Shown: positions 17,445-25,758 of the stretch, in pieces
Layout of the letters: every line of letters starts with the position of its first letter
Numbering within the stretch: position 1 is the stretch's first letter
Source of the DNA: Deferrisomatales bacterium
GTDB taxonomy: Bacteria > Desulfobacterota > Deferrisomatia > Deferrisomatales > JARGFW01
Reading direction: 5' to 3'
Length of the DNA stretch: 34,377 nucleotides
NCBI GenBank assembly: GCA_029211085.1
Contig: JARGFW010000031.1
Location: forward strand, 1-34,377
Notes under the pieces: generated by a model
What the model was told of the DNA's origin: nothing
Seen by the model: the letters and a program-made list of their open reading frames with translations, nothing else
Database searches by the model: none
Position numbers and translations under genes: made by a program

Positions 17445-17529
17445 GATCGACTTACCTTTTTCGGGAAAAGCTGATCTCGGTCCGCACGACCGCGCACCAC
17501 CTCGATCCTTTTACAAGCAGAGGAATACC

Positions 17530-19620
17530 ATGATCAAGGACATCTCACGCCTGCGCAACATTGGCATCTCCGCCCACATCGACTCGGGCAAGACCACCCT
17601 GACCGAGCGCATCCTGTTCTACACCGATCGCATCCACGCGATCCACGAGGTGAAGGGCAAGGATGGTGTCGGCGCGACCATGGACTCCATGGAACTGGAA
17701 AAGGAGCGCGGCATCACCATCTGCTCTGCCGCCACCTTCTGCGAGTGGAAGGACCACTTCATCAACATCATCGACACCCCCGGGCACGTGGACTTCACCA
17801 TCGAGGTGGAGCGCGCCTTGCGGGTGCTCGACGGCGCGGTACTGGTGCTGTGCTCGGTGGGTGGGGTGCAGTCCCAGTCCATCACCGTTGACCGCCAGAT
17901 GAACCGCTACAAGGTGCCGCGCATCGCCTTCATCAATAAATGCGACCGCACCGGCGCCAACCCGCTGCGGGTGGCCGCGCAGTTGCGCGAAAAGCTCAAT
18001 CACAACCCGGTGTTGATGGAGATTCCCATCGGCCTGGAAGCCGACCTGCAGGGCGTGGTCGACCTGGTGAAGATGCAGGCAGTGTACTTCGACGGCGACA
18101 ACGGCGAGAAGATCCGCTACGAGGAGATCCCGGCACACCTGCTGGAGGAGGCTCAGGCCCGTCGTGAGGAACTGCTGGACGCCGCAAGCATGTTCTCCGA
18201 CGAACTGATGGAGGCGGTGCTCGAGGAGCGCGCCACCGAGGAGATGATCCACGCCGGGATCCGCCAGGGCGTGCTGCAACGGGAGATCACCCCGGTGTTC
18301 CTGGGTTCGGCGTACAAGAACAAAGGCGTGCAGATCATGCTCGACGGGGTGACGCGCTACCTGCCCTGCCCTACCGATGTCACGAACATCGCCCTGGACA
18401 TGGAGGCCGACGAGGCGGAGGTATCTCTCGTCGCCGATCCGGGGAAAGACACGGTGGCGCTGGCGTTCAAGCTCGAGGACGGCCGCTACGGCCAGCTCAC
18501 CTACGTGCGTGTCTACCAGGGCAAGATCACCAAGGGTGACACCCTGGTCAACGTACGCACCGGCAAGAAATTCAAGGTGGGTCGACTGGTGCGCATGCAC
18601 TCCAACGACATGGAAGAAATCGACGCTTCCAACTGCGGAGACATCGTCGCCATGTTCGGCATCGACTGTGCCTCGGGAGACACCTTCTACTCCGGCAACC
18701 GGCACCTGTCGATGACCTCCATGTTCGTGCCCGAGCCGGTCATCAGCCTGTCGATCACCCCCAAGGACAACAAGGCGCAGGTGAACATGAGCAAGGCGCT
18801 CAACCGCTTCACCAAGGAAGACCCCACCTTCCGCACCTTCGTCGACCCGGAGAGCAGTGAAACCATCATCCAGGGCATGGGGGAACTGCACCTAGACGTG
18901 TACGTGGAGCGGATGAAGCGCGAGTACAGCGCCGAGGTTGTCACCGGCCAGCCCCAGGTGGCGTACCGGGAAACGGTTTCCCAGCATGCGGATTTCAACT
19001 ACACCCACCGCAAGCAGACCGGCGGCTCCGGCCAGTACGGCCGGGTGGCCGGCTTCATGGAGCCGTTGGAAGAGGGCGATTACGAGTTTGTAGACAAGAT
19101 CACCGGTGGCTCGATTCCCCGAGAGTACATCTCCTCCTGCGACAAGGGCTTTAAGGCCTGCCTCGCCAAGGGGTCCCTGATCGGTTCCCCGGTCACCGGC
19201 GTGCGCATGACCATCAACGACGGGGCCTCCCACACGGTGGACTCCTCGGACATGGCGTTTCAGCAGGCCGCCATCGGGGCGTTCAAGGAAGCCTATGGCA
19301 AGGCCAAACCGATCATCATGGAACCGATCATGAAGGTGGTGGTGGAGACCCCCACGGAGTTCCAGGGCGGGGTGCTCGGCACCCTCAACCAGCGCCGCGG
19401 CATGATCGTGGGCACCAGCGAGGACGGTCTGTACTCGGTGGTGGAGGCCGAGGTTCCCCTGGCCGAGATGTTCGGCTACTCCACCGCCCTGCGTTCCGGG
19501 ACCCAGGGCAAGGCGGAGTACACCATGGAGTTCGCCAAGTACCGCCCGGTGCCCCAGAGCGTGAGCGAGGAGCTGAAGAAAAAGCACCAGGACGAGCTGA
19601 AAAAGAAATCCGCCGCCTAG
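17530..19620 (+). CDS. fusA: Translation elongation factor G, spd/mitochondrial type
   Basis: The 696-residue GTPase has all EF-G domains and catalyses ribosomal translocation. Its G-domain signatures are those of mitochondrial EFG1 and the bacterial spdEFG group rather than standard bacterial [21 protein letters not shown] (Ser where canonical EF-G has Ala), [20 protein letters not shown], and [26 protein letters not shown] and NKCD motifs are intact. Another EF-G may exist elsewhere, because no rpsL, rpsG or tuf is adjacent. The ATG at 17530 follows AGAGGA at 17518-17523; a longer frame to 17410 would include the promoter. The downstream ATPase gene begins 58 nt later, probably in the same transcript. 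Confidence 0.95.
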   Translation: MIKDISRLRNIGISAHIDSGKTTLTERILFYTDRIHAIHEVKGKDGVGATMDSMELEKERGITICSAATFCEWKDHFINIIDTPGHVDFTIEVERALRVLDGAVLVLCSVGGVQSQSITVDRQMNRYKVPRIAFINKCDRTGANPLRVAAQLREKLNHNPVLMEIPIGLEADLQGVVDLVKMQAVYFDGDNGEKIRYEEIPAHLLEEAQARREELLDAASMFSDELMEAVLEERATEEMIHAGIRQGVLQREITPVFLGSAYKNKGVQIMLDGVTRYLPCPTDVTNIALDMEADEAEVSLVADPGKDTVALAFKLEDGRYGQLTYVRVYQGKITKGDTLVNVRTGKKFKVGRLVRMHSNDMEEIDASNCGDIVAMFGIDCASGDTFYSGNRHLSMTSMFVPEPVISLSITPKDNKAQVNMSKALNRFTKEDPTFRTFVDPESSETIIQGMGELHLDVYVERMKREYSAEVVTGQPQVAYRETVSQHADFNYTHRKQTGGSGQYGRVAGFMEPLEEGDYEFVDKITGGSIPREYISSCDKGFKACLAKGSLIGSPVTGVRMTINDGASHTVDSSDMAFQQAAIGAFKEAYGKAKPIIMEPIMKVVVETPTEFQGGVLGTLNQRRGMIVGTSEDGLYSVVEAEVPLAEMFGYSTALRSGTQGKAEYTMEFAKYRPVPQSVSEELKKKHQDELKKKSAA

Positions 19621-19678
19621 TCCCCGGAGCCGAGAACCCGTGGGAATGATGGTACGTCTGAGCGACAGGAGCGCACAT

Positions 19679-20374
19679 ATGCTGAAGAACGAAATGGTGG
19701 CAAAGAACCCCCTGCGGGCCCTGGATCAGAGCAGCGACGGCGGACTGGTGCCCGGCCAGTTGGGCCTGGTCGCCGCGCGGGCCGGCACCGGCAAGACCGC
19801 ATTCCTCATCCAGGTGGCCCTGGACAGCCTGTTTCGCGGCAACCCGGTGCTGCACCTCAGCGTCGGCGAGACCGTCAGCCACGTGCAGGCCTGGTACCGC
19901 GAGATGTTCCGGGACCTGGCCGAGGGCTACGACTTGGAGAAGGCCAAGGAAGTGTGGGAGGAGGTGGAGCTCAACCGCTTCATCATGACCTTCCGGGTGG
20001 AGACCTTCAGCGTCGCCAAGCTGGAGGAGCGCCTGACCGATCTGGTGGAGCAAGACATCTTCCAGCCCCGCGTGGTGTTGGTGGACAAACTGGACCTCAG
20101 TGCCGCCAACGTGCGCGAGGACCTGGAGGCGCTGGCCGCGTTCGCCCGCGCGAAGGGCCTGAAGATCTGGGTCTCCGCGCGCACCCACCGCGGCGACGGT
20201 GAGGTGGCCAGCTTCGTAGACCCGGTGAAGGACTTGTTCCAGGTGGCGGTGGCTCTCGACCCCCAGCCCGACGCCACCATCGCCCTGCGGATGTTGAAGA
20301 ACCCCTCCGGCAACGCCGGCACCGCCTCCCTCACCCTGGACCCCCGAACCTTGCTGCTGCACACGCCGGCCTAG
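19679..20374 (+). CDS. RecA/DnaB-superfamily P-loop ATPase of unknown role
   Basis: The 231-residue protein has a P-loop ARAGTGKT (33-40) preceded by GLVPGQLGLVAA, typical of the DnaB/KaiC/RadA branch of RecA-like ATPases. The Walker B strand reads VVLVDKLDL (132-140), with the acidic residue present but unusual flanking residues. A Ser-Ala-Arg-Thr strand (about 162-166) sits where RecA-like proteins carry the sensor residue. It consists of the ATPase core alone, with no helicase or DNA-binding addition. The ATG at 19679 is fixed by AGGAG (19667-19671, 7-nt spacer); upstream ATGs lack this. It follows fusA and precedes an intrinsic terminator, so fusA and this gene likely form a bicistronic unit. 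Function is not assignable from sequence. Confidence 0.72.
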   Translation: MLKNEMVAKNPLRALDQSSDGGLVPGQLGLVAARAGTGKTAFLIQVALDSLFRGNPVLHLSVGETVSHVQAWYREMFRDLAEGYDLEKAKEVWEEVELNRFIMTFRVETFSVAKLEERLTDLVEQDIFQPRVVLVDKLDLSAANVREDLEALAAFARAKGLKIWVSARTHRGDGEVASFVDPVKDLFQVAVALDPQPDATIALRMLKNPSGNAGTASLTLDPRTLLLHTPA

Positions 20375-20407
20375 CATACCCGAGCACCTTCAGAACCACC
20401 CCACAGA

Positions 20408-20440
20408 CCCCGGAGCGGCGTGAGCCCTCCGGGGTTTTTT
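20408..20440 (+). terminator. Rho-independent terminator of the fusA operon
   Basis: A perfect 8-bp stem CCCCGGAG (20408-20415) / CTCCGGGG (20427-20434), with an 11-nt loop, is followed by TTTTTT (20435-20440). It lies 33 nt after the ATPase gene stop codon. Confidence 0.9.
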
Positions 20441-20732
20441 GGACTGCCAACTTCGGAAGCCTCCCATGGCCGCCGGATGCGCGATGCTTGTGCGCTTGTG
20501 TAGTAGCCGATGTCTCGGCCGTCGCCCCGACGACCCATAACCCGAATTCACGACGCCAGCCCTGCCACTGGTTGGTGGTCTCCATTGCGCTTGCATCCGG
20601 GAGGCCCGAGAACCCAATCCAAAGAACCGCCATAGGATCGCCATAGAACGGAGAGCCCCCCGCTGGCCCGCCAGGCAGACGATCGTCCGTCTCAGCAGTG
20701 AAGAGGCACCGCGGATCCGCCAATCTGGTGGA
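20441..20732. other. Unexplained intergenic stretch between fusA terminator and kinase gene
   Basis: About 290 nt lie between the terminator and the kinase stop codon on the other strand. A minus-strand frame (20331-20723) stays open through it, but it runs into the terminator and the end of the ATPase gene, lacks a convincing ribosome-binding site and its predicted protein has no family features I recognise. A 9-bp imperfect inverted repeat with a 3-nt loop (20712-20734) overlaps the kinase stop; it has no U-tract, so I do not call it a terminator. The stretch may hold a decayed gene or a dispersed repeat. Confidence 0.35.
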
Positions 20733-23700
20733 TCACACCGCCCTTGTGAGCGAGTCCGAGACCAAGCCCAGTTCCCTTTCAAATGCAAGAAGGGCTGCTT
20801 CAACCCCAGCGAGTTCCCCCCTCTCACCCATCTTCTCGATGCTCCTGGAAATTTCCATCAACTCGGTGGCCCCGAATATTCCCACCGATCCTCGGATGGC
20901 GTGGGCTGCGGCCGCGACGCCTTTTGAGTCGTCGGCTTTCACCGCGGCTCGAAGGTCCGCGACGGCTCGGGGGACAGTCTTCAGGAAGGTCGCGACGATT
21001 GACCCGAGAACCCGCTTGTCTCCACCGAGGTGCCCGAGCAACTTGGCGACGTTCGATGCGGTCTCCGTCTCCGTCTCCATCACCGGATCCGGGCTTGGGC
21101 GTAGGAACTTTCCGGCAATCGCCAGTAGTTTCTGCGGGTCGACCGGCTTGGCAAGGTGGGCATCCATGCCGGCTTCGAGGCAGCGCAGCCTGTCGCTGTT
21201 CAACCCGTGCGCCGTGATGCCTATGATCGGGGTGCGTCGATTCATCGAGCTCTCGAGCAGACGGATGGCCCGGGTCGCTTCTAGGCCGTCCATATCCGGC
21301 ATCTGGATATCCATCAACACGAGATCGAACTCCCCGGACTCCATTTCCCGGATCGCTGCGTTTCCCTGGCTGACCGCCGTCACGAGTAGATCCTGCTGCT
21401 CGAGCAAGGTCTGCATGTACATCCGACTCACCGCGTCATCCTCGACCAGAAGGACTCTGGGCGGTGCTGCGCCGTCTGCGAACGGCGCGGGCAGCGCCGA
21501 CTCAGCGGAGCCAGAAGGCGGCTTCTTTCCGTCCCGTGGTCGTTGGAGATCCTTCCCTGATGGGTTCAGCACAGCTCGCACGCACTGGATGAGTTGAGCG
21601 CGGGTGATAGGCTTGGTGATCCAGTCGGCGCTCGTCCACGGGTGTCGCGAAGCCGACACACCCGTTGCAAGGGACGGCGTCATCATCACCAACCGCCCCA
21701 TGGCCGGGGAAAACCGGCCCAGTTGCGTGGCCAGACGCGCGCCCCCGAGGGCCGCGAGTTCTGCGTCCACGAGTGTCATTTGGAACCGGCGGTCCGCCTT
21801 CTCGGCCGCTTCCAGTCTCTCTAGCGCCGCGTCGCCCGTGGACACGGGTACCGTCTCCGCGCCCAGGGAGCCGAGCAGATGCTGCAGCGACTCCGCGGCA
21901 CTGGCGCTGCCGTCCACCACGAGAACGCGCATTCCCCGGGCGCCGTCTTCCGCTTCAGCAACGGAAGCACCGTCCCCGAGTTTCACGGGAAGGGTGAACG
22001 TGAATCGACTGCCCTGCCCCACCTCACTGTCCACGTGAATCGAACCGCCCATCATCTCCACGATGTTCTTGGATATGGTCAGCCCCAACCCCGTGCCCTG
22101 GTGCCTGCGTGTGAGGGATCCATCCAGTTGACGAAAACTCTCGAAGAGCACACCCAACTTCTCGCGAGGAATGCCAATCCCCGTGTCACTGACAGATATC
22201 TCCAGTAGACACCTTCCGCCGTCGGACCCGGCAGGCAGATACGCTTGGACCCGCAGCACCACCTCCCCGGCCGCGGTGAACTTGACGGCGTTCCCCAACA
22301 TGTTCACCAGCACCTGCCGCAGGCGCCCGGCATCACCGACGAGGCTGCAGGGCACGGCGGGGAGGATATCGCAAACCAGTTCAAGGCCCTTTTCGTGGGC
22401 GGAAACCGACAGGTCTTCGACCGCATCCTCCGCTACCTGGCGAGGGTCGAAAACCGCTTCTTCGATCTCCAATTTCCCAGCTTCGATGCTCGAGAAATCC
22501 AGTATCTCGTTGATGATACGAAGCAGCGAACGGGCCGACCTCTGGGCCGCCAGCAGGTATCGGCTCTGCTGGGGCGGCGGAGAGTGGCCGAGTACCAGGT
22601 CGATCATTCCCAGTATCCCGTTCATGGGGGTGCGGACCTCGTGGCTCATATTGGCGAGGAACTCGCTCTTGGCCAGGTTTGCAGCTACGGCGGCCTCCTT
22701 CGCCTCGCGCAGATCGGCTTCGGCTCGCTTCATCGCCGTGATGTTCCGGCTCACGCCGACCAGACCCAGCAAGCCCCCTTGCCGATCCCGCACCGGGGCC
22801 TTCCTGGTTTCGAAAAACAACTGCCGCCCCTTGCCGGCAGCGGTCTCTTGTTCAAAGCGGAGAGACGTACCCATATTCAACACTTCACCATCCGTTTCCT
22901 GCGATGACTCGACCAGGTCAGGATGGAGGACCTGGGCGTCCGTCTTCCCGATGACCTCCGTCAGGTCTACCCCTGCGATATCGGCGAACGCGGGGTTGGC
23001 CAGTTGGTAGCGACGTTCCGGGTCCTTGAAGTACACGATGTCCGGCAAGGCCTGGATTAGCGCCTGAAGAAATGCGTTTTTCTGCTCCACGGCCTGTTCC
23101 GCCCGCTTCCTCTCCGCGACGGAAGACAGCACCCGGCGTACGGTGGAGAAGGCGACCAGCAGGGAAAAGAATGTCCCGGCCACCGCCAGGAGGACGGTGC
23201 CGGCGAGGACGCGTCGTTGGATCTCCTTCGCTTCTCCCAGGAAACCGTCGGCCTTCCGGCGCGCATAGGCCGTCATCGCGAGAAACCTGTCCTCGAGCAT
23301 GGCCACATGGGTCGCCCCCTTCCCCCGTGTGATCTCGGCCGCCGCGCTGCGATCCCCAACCTGGACCAGACCAATGACTTCCTCGCGAATCGGCTTCCAA
23401 TCGATGAACAACTGGCGGCTTTCCCGCTCCAGGGCCGCGCCCTCTTCGCCCAGGATCTGATCGCGAACCACATCGAGGTTCCGGTACACGGCGGATTCCT
23501 CAGCCGATACCACCTCCGCTGCGTCCTGCACGGTCTCCGCGGTACTGAAGAAGGCGATATCCTTCATGCTGCGGTGCATCTTGATCACACCCATGCTCGC
23601 CCGAAGTGACGCGTTGGAGACTTGCAGGGGATGGTCATAGAGTTCTGACGCCGCCTTGCCTAGGGCTGCGAAACCAGCGACGGAGACAACCGCCAGGGTT

Positions 23701-23774
23701 GCCAGGATGGCGATGATAAGGGCGAACCCCACGGATAATCGAAGTTTGATGTTCGAGCGGTCAGGGCTGGGCAT
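20733..23774 (-). CDS. Hybrid sensor histidine kinase (sensor-PAS-HisKA-HATPase-REC-REC-Hpt)
   Basis: The 1013-residue membrane kinase has TM1 (about 13-37), a helical four-helix-bundle-like periplasmic domain, TM2 (about 189-209), a PAS domain (about 230-350), HisKA with phospho-His 378 (SHEVRTPMNG), HATPase (DTGIGIP, GTGLGLTI), two receivers and a C-terminal Hpt domain (AHAIRGSVGIFGA). The second receiver is canonical (VLLVEDD, LMDIQMPDMDG, AKPVD). The first is altered: the acidic pair reads VVDGS, although the acceptor-like Asp (LVDAEL) and Lys (TKPI) remain. A multistep phosphorelay is implied; its output partner is not in the window. ATG 23774 (GGTGGGA about 9 nt upstream) is preferred over GTG 23789. 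Confidence 0.92.
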   Translation of the reverse strand: MPSPDRSNIKLRLSVGFALIIAILATLAVVSVAGFAALGKAASELYDHPLQVSNASLRASMGVIKMHRSMKDIAFFSTAETVQDAAEVVSAEESAVYRNLDVVRDQILGEEGAALERESRQLFIDWKPIREEVIGLVQVGDRSAAAEITRGKGATHVAMLEDRFLAMTAYARRKADGFLGEAKEIQRRVLAGTVLLAVAGTFFSLLVAFSTVRRVLSSVAERKRAEQAVEQKNAFLQALIQALPDIVYFKDPERRYQLANPAFADIAGVDLTEVIGKTDAQVLHPDLVESSQETDGEVLNMGTSLRFEQETAAGKGRQLFFETRKAPVRDRQGGLLGLVGVSRNITAMKRAEADLREAKEAAVAANLAKSEFLANMSHEVRTPMNGILGMIDLVLGHSPPPQQSRYLLAAQRSARSLLRIINEILDFSSIEAGKLEIEEAVFDPRQVAEDAVEDLSVSAHEKGLELVCDILPAVPCSLVGDAGRLRQVLVNMLGNAVKFTAAGEVVLRVQAYLPAGSDGGRCLLEISVSDTGIGIPREKLGVLFESFRQLDGSLTRRHQGTGLGLTISKNIVEMMGGSIHVDSEVGQGSRFTFTLPVKLGDGASVAEAEDGARGMRVLVVDGSASAAESLQHLLGSLGAETVPVSTGDAALERLEAAEKADRRFQMTLVDAELAALGGARLATQLGRFSPAMGRLVMMTPSLATGVSASRHPWTSADWITKPITRAQLIQCVRAVLNPSGKDLQRPRDGKKPPSGSAESALPAPFADGAAPPRVLLVEDDAVSRMYMQTLLEQQDLLVTAVSQGNAAIREMESGEFDLVLMDIQMPDMDGLEATRAIRLLESSMNRRTPIIGITAHGLNSDRLRCLEAGMDAHLAKPVDPQKLLAIAGKFLRPSPDPVMETETETASNVAKLLGHLGGDKRVLGSIVATFLKTVPRAVADLRAAVKADDSKGVAAAAHAIRGSVGIFGATELMEISRSIEKMGERGELAGVEAALLAFERELGLVSDSLTRAV

Positions 23775-23817
23775 GCAGTAGAATCCCACCGGCTGAAACG
23801 GTTTATTCTGGCAAGGT

Positions 23818-23862
23818 TCATCTCCAGATCGAACTCTGGCACATTCCCCTCATATCCAGATC
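23818..23862. repeat. Direct repeat upstream of the kinase gene, operator-like
   Basis: TCATCTCCAGATC (23818-23830) and TCATATCCAGATC (23850-23862) agree at 12 of 13 positions and start 32 nt apart, about three helical turns. They lie 44-88 nt upstream of the kinase ATG in the expected promoter region. A regulator bound to both copies on one DNA face would be consistent with this geometry; no binder can be named. Confidence 0.5.
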
Positions 23863-23923
23863 AACCACACCGGTCAAGCCTGCTGCGGCGTTTCAAGCCC
23901 TGGCCCAGACCGGATCAATAGAA

Positions 23924-23946
23924 GGCGGGCCCACCGGGGGCCCGCC
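23924..23946 (-). terminator. Candidate terminator downstream of the 23998-24432 gene
   Basis: A perfect 9-bp stem GGCGGGCCC (23924-23932) / GGGCCCGCC (23938-23946) has a 5-nt loop. On the minus strand it is followed by TTCTATT, a weak U-tract, and it lies about 50 nt past the stop codon at 23998. The stem is strong but the tail is poor, so termination efficiency is uncertain. Confidence 0.5.
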
Positions 23947-23997
23947 GTGTGTCGCTCCGGTACGGTGTTTATCTCCTCGGCGGGGCCAAGGGCGGGG

Positions 23998-24432
23998 CTA
24001 TTGTCGAGGGAGGCCGATACCCAGTGTGGCCACCATGGTAGCCTCTCCGGTCTGCGGCGCTTGGCCGAAGGTGTCGTCCGTTATCAGCCGGAAGGAGGCA
24101 CATCCGCTGGTTCCCTGGACCACCACCATGCCCGGCGTGGTGTCGGTGCCCACGAGATCGAACTCGATGCTCCACCTACCGGTCTCCGGGTACCTGGCCA
24201 CGATCAGTGTGTCGTTGGTTCCCCGGTCGTAGATGCGCAGAGTGATCGTCTCTGTTGAACGGCCGGTGATGCGGACCAATTTGCGGGAAGCATCATACTC
24301 GGCTGCCTCGATGACCGCGCAGGTCGGGTCGACGGCGGTCCGCAGCCACTGCCCCGCGAAGGCGCTCGTTACGCAGAGCAAGCCAGCCGTTACCAACAGG
24401 GGTACCCTCCTCCAGCGCCGTGTCTTGTTCAT
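23998..24432 (-). CDS. Small secreted protein of unknown function
   Basis: The 144-residue product has a twin-basic N-terminus and hydrophobic core ending SAFA (about 26), a clear signal peptide with cleavage before GQW. The mature part looks like an all-beta domain: VRITGRSTETITLRIYDRG, then RWSIEFDLVG. Two cysteines (DPTC and SGC) could pair. No family is recognised. The ATG at 24432 is well supported by AAGGAG (24441-24446, 8-nt spacer). A palindromic operator-like element lies about 90-125 nt upstream at 24523-24556, and a GC-rich hairpin follows the gene, so it appears to be a single-gene unit. Confidence 0.7.
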   Translation of the reverse strand: MNKTRRWRRVPLLVTAGLLCVTSAFAGQWLRTAVDPTCAVIEAAEYDASRKLVRITGRSTETITLRIYDRGTNDTLIVARYPETGRWSIEFDLVGTDTTPGMVVVQGTSGCASFRLITDDTFGQAPQTGEATMVATLGIGLPRQ

Positions 24433-24955
24433 GAACTTCTCTCCTTTTCGAACCGGGCCAACCCTGTCCAGGTACGTCGAGGCGGCCGTGTACGGGAACC
24501 ACCCACGGAGACAACCCGTGCGTGCAACATGTTGCAGGTGACTGCAACATGTGTTCCAGATGGAAGGCCGGTCTTGGCACCGGTTCTCGGGCGAAGACGA
24601 TCACCCCCTGCGGCGCGGGGAACCGGTATGTTACGGGAATACGAGGGGGTAACCGACGGTGGTTGAAGTTCTCGGCCGCGGTGGATGGGTTGCAGCTCGG
24701 TGAGGCAGGTCTCGCTTGATGATCTACAGGATCCCCCGGATCGACATCCAGAACCCGCATGGACGACGCAAGCCCCAAGACCGGTCGGCGCTGCAGCCCA
24801 CAGCCGCCGCGGCCCTGTTACCTTCTGACGGCCGCGAGGGGGACGTTCGCACCGCTTGATCCATGGTGGGGGAAGGCTGCGGTGGAATTTCTATCTACCG
24901 GAGAAACAAGAGAGATGTAGACGCACTCACGTACCTCCCCGGCGCAGTCCCCGGT
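24433..24955. other. 523-nt intergenic region upstream of the secreted-protein gene
   Basis: It contains the ribosome-binding site of the 24432 gene and the palindrome/half-site pair at 24523-24556. TTGTCT and TACACG (minus strand, 16-nt spacer) between the palindrome and the gene could be a weak promoter. No convincing coding frame, tRNA or intrinsic terminator is seen in the rest. Confidence 0.4.
24523..24556. promoter_or_regulatory. Operator-like palindrome TGCAACATGTTGCA with second half-site
   Basis: TGCAACATGTTGCA (24523-24536) is a perfect 14-bp palindrome. The half TGCAACATG recurs at 24543-24551, 20 bp from the first copy. Two sites two helical turns apart suggest cooperative binding of a dimeric regulator. 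They lie 90-125 bp upstream of the divergent-facing secreted-protein start at 24432. The regulator is unknown. Confidence 0.55.
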
Positions 24956-25432
24956 CTACGGGGCTTGCTGCAGTTCCCTGGGCACCAGGGAGATCTCGCC
25001 GGCCCGATCGAAGGCAAGCCGCCCAGCACCGCGCAGGCTCAGGTGGCCGCGCAGTTGGTAGCGAAAACTCTGGTTCTGGCTCGTTTCGAGCCCGGAGAAC
25101 TGACGGAAGATCCCGAACAGGGTGCCCGTTGCCTCGACCTGGGCCACACCGCTGCCGTAGCGGGGCACGGTCACCGGTCGGTTGCTGACCCCCGTGGCGA
25201 ACAGGTGATCGTTGAGGAGCAACTCGGCGGCCATCCCTTCGACGACCAGGTCGAAATCGTTGGGGTTCTGCAACTGCAGGTCGAGACGGTAGCGCTGGGA
25301 GAGAAGTGTCGCATCGACAAACCGGATGTCTGCCAGGACGACGTTCGGCGGTTCCGCTCGCGGGCCGAGAACTGCGCAGGAAGTCATGCAGAGGGCAGCT
25401 CCCAGGAGAGCGGCGCGGCTGAGGAATCTCAT
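24956..25432 (-). CDS. LEA14-like (WHy-domain) lipoprotein
   Basis: The 158-residue protein has a hydrophobic N-terminal segment followed by Cys 19, consistent with a lipobox. Its mature part resembles LEA type 2/WHy-domain proteins: VVLADIRFVDATLLSQ, then LDLQLQNPNDFDLVVEGMAAELLLND, with the characteristic NPN at the strand end. Bacterial members are linked to desiccation or stress tolerance, but the role here is inference. The ATG at 25432 lacks a good Shine-Dalgarno sequence; the reading frame is open further upstream to 25588, but homology and the signal sequence both start at MRFLSR. Confidence 0.75.
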   Translation of the reverse strand: MRFLSRAALLGAALCMTSCAVLGPRAEPPNVVLADIRFVDATLLSQRYRLDLQLQNPNDFDLVVEGMAAELLLNDHLFATGVSNRPVTVPRYGSGVAQVEATGTLFGIFRQFSGLETSQNQSFRYQLRGHLSLRGAGRLAFDRAGEISLVPRELQQAP

Positions 25433-25758
25433 GGTGCTAAGTGTGCCCAACGGGAGGACGGCCCGCAAGGCGGACCGCGCTTGCTCACCAACAGCCCCCG
25501 GCATTGCTGGGATGTGCGAAGGGGCCCGACCGACACGCGTGCCCCTTGCCACCCGGTCGAGCCAAGGAAGACCGTCACGGGAGACCACAACAGCTGGCGC
25601 ATGACGGAAGAGCCCGGTCTCCTCCCGTTCGGGCTTGTCAGTCGATGCGGAGACAGATTGCCCCTCCCACGCTCATGGGTCAGGTGACCCGTCTCTCCCC
25701 GGCCTCCCCGGGTCCCCCAGGATCGGTGTTCAGTCGGATCGACTGGGGGACCTCCGGA
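25433..25758. other. 326-nt intergenic region with two inverted repeats
   Basis: It contains a 6-bp inverted repeat GGGTCA-GG-TGACCC (25677-25690) and the larger hairpin at 25711-25752. No convincing coding frame is seen; the frame continuing from the LEA14-like gene lacks a supported start. Confidence 0.4.
25711..25752 (-). repeat. Perfect 10-bp inverted repeat just past a stop codon
   Basis: GGTCCCCCAG (25711-25720) and CTGGGGGACC (25743-25752) can form a 10-bp GC-rich stem with a 22-nt loop, 6 nt beyond the stop codon of the minus-strand gene ending at 25759. There is no U-run, so it is either a mRNA-stabilising or a weak terminating hairpin. Confidence 0.5.

Noticed and set aside
17545-18891. 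A 448-codon minus-strand frame across fusA
   Set aside because: Antisense shadow of EF-G; residue bias reflects GC-rich third positions.
20712-20734. 9-bp imperfect hairpin at the kinase stop codon considered as a terminator
   Set aside because: It has no U-tract on the minus strand and includes an A-C mismatch in the kinase transcript.
24574-24592. TTGGCAC resembling a sigma54 -24 element on the plus strand
   Set aside because: There is no GC-type -12 element at the required spacing, and no plus-strand gene begins nearby.
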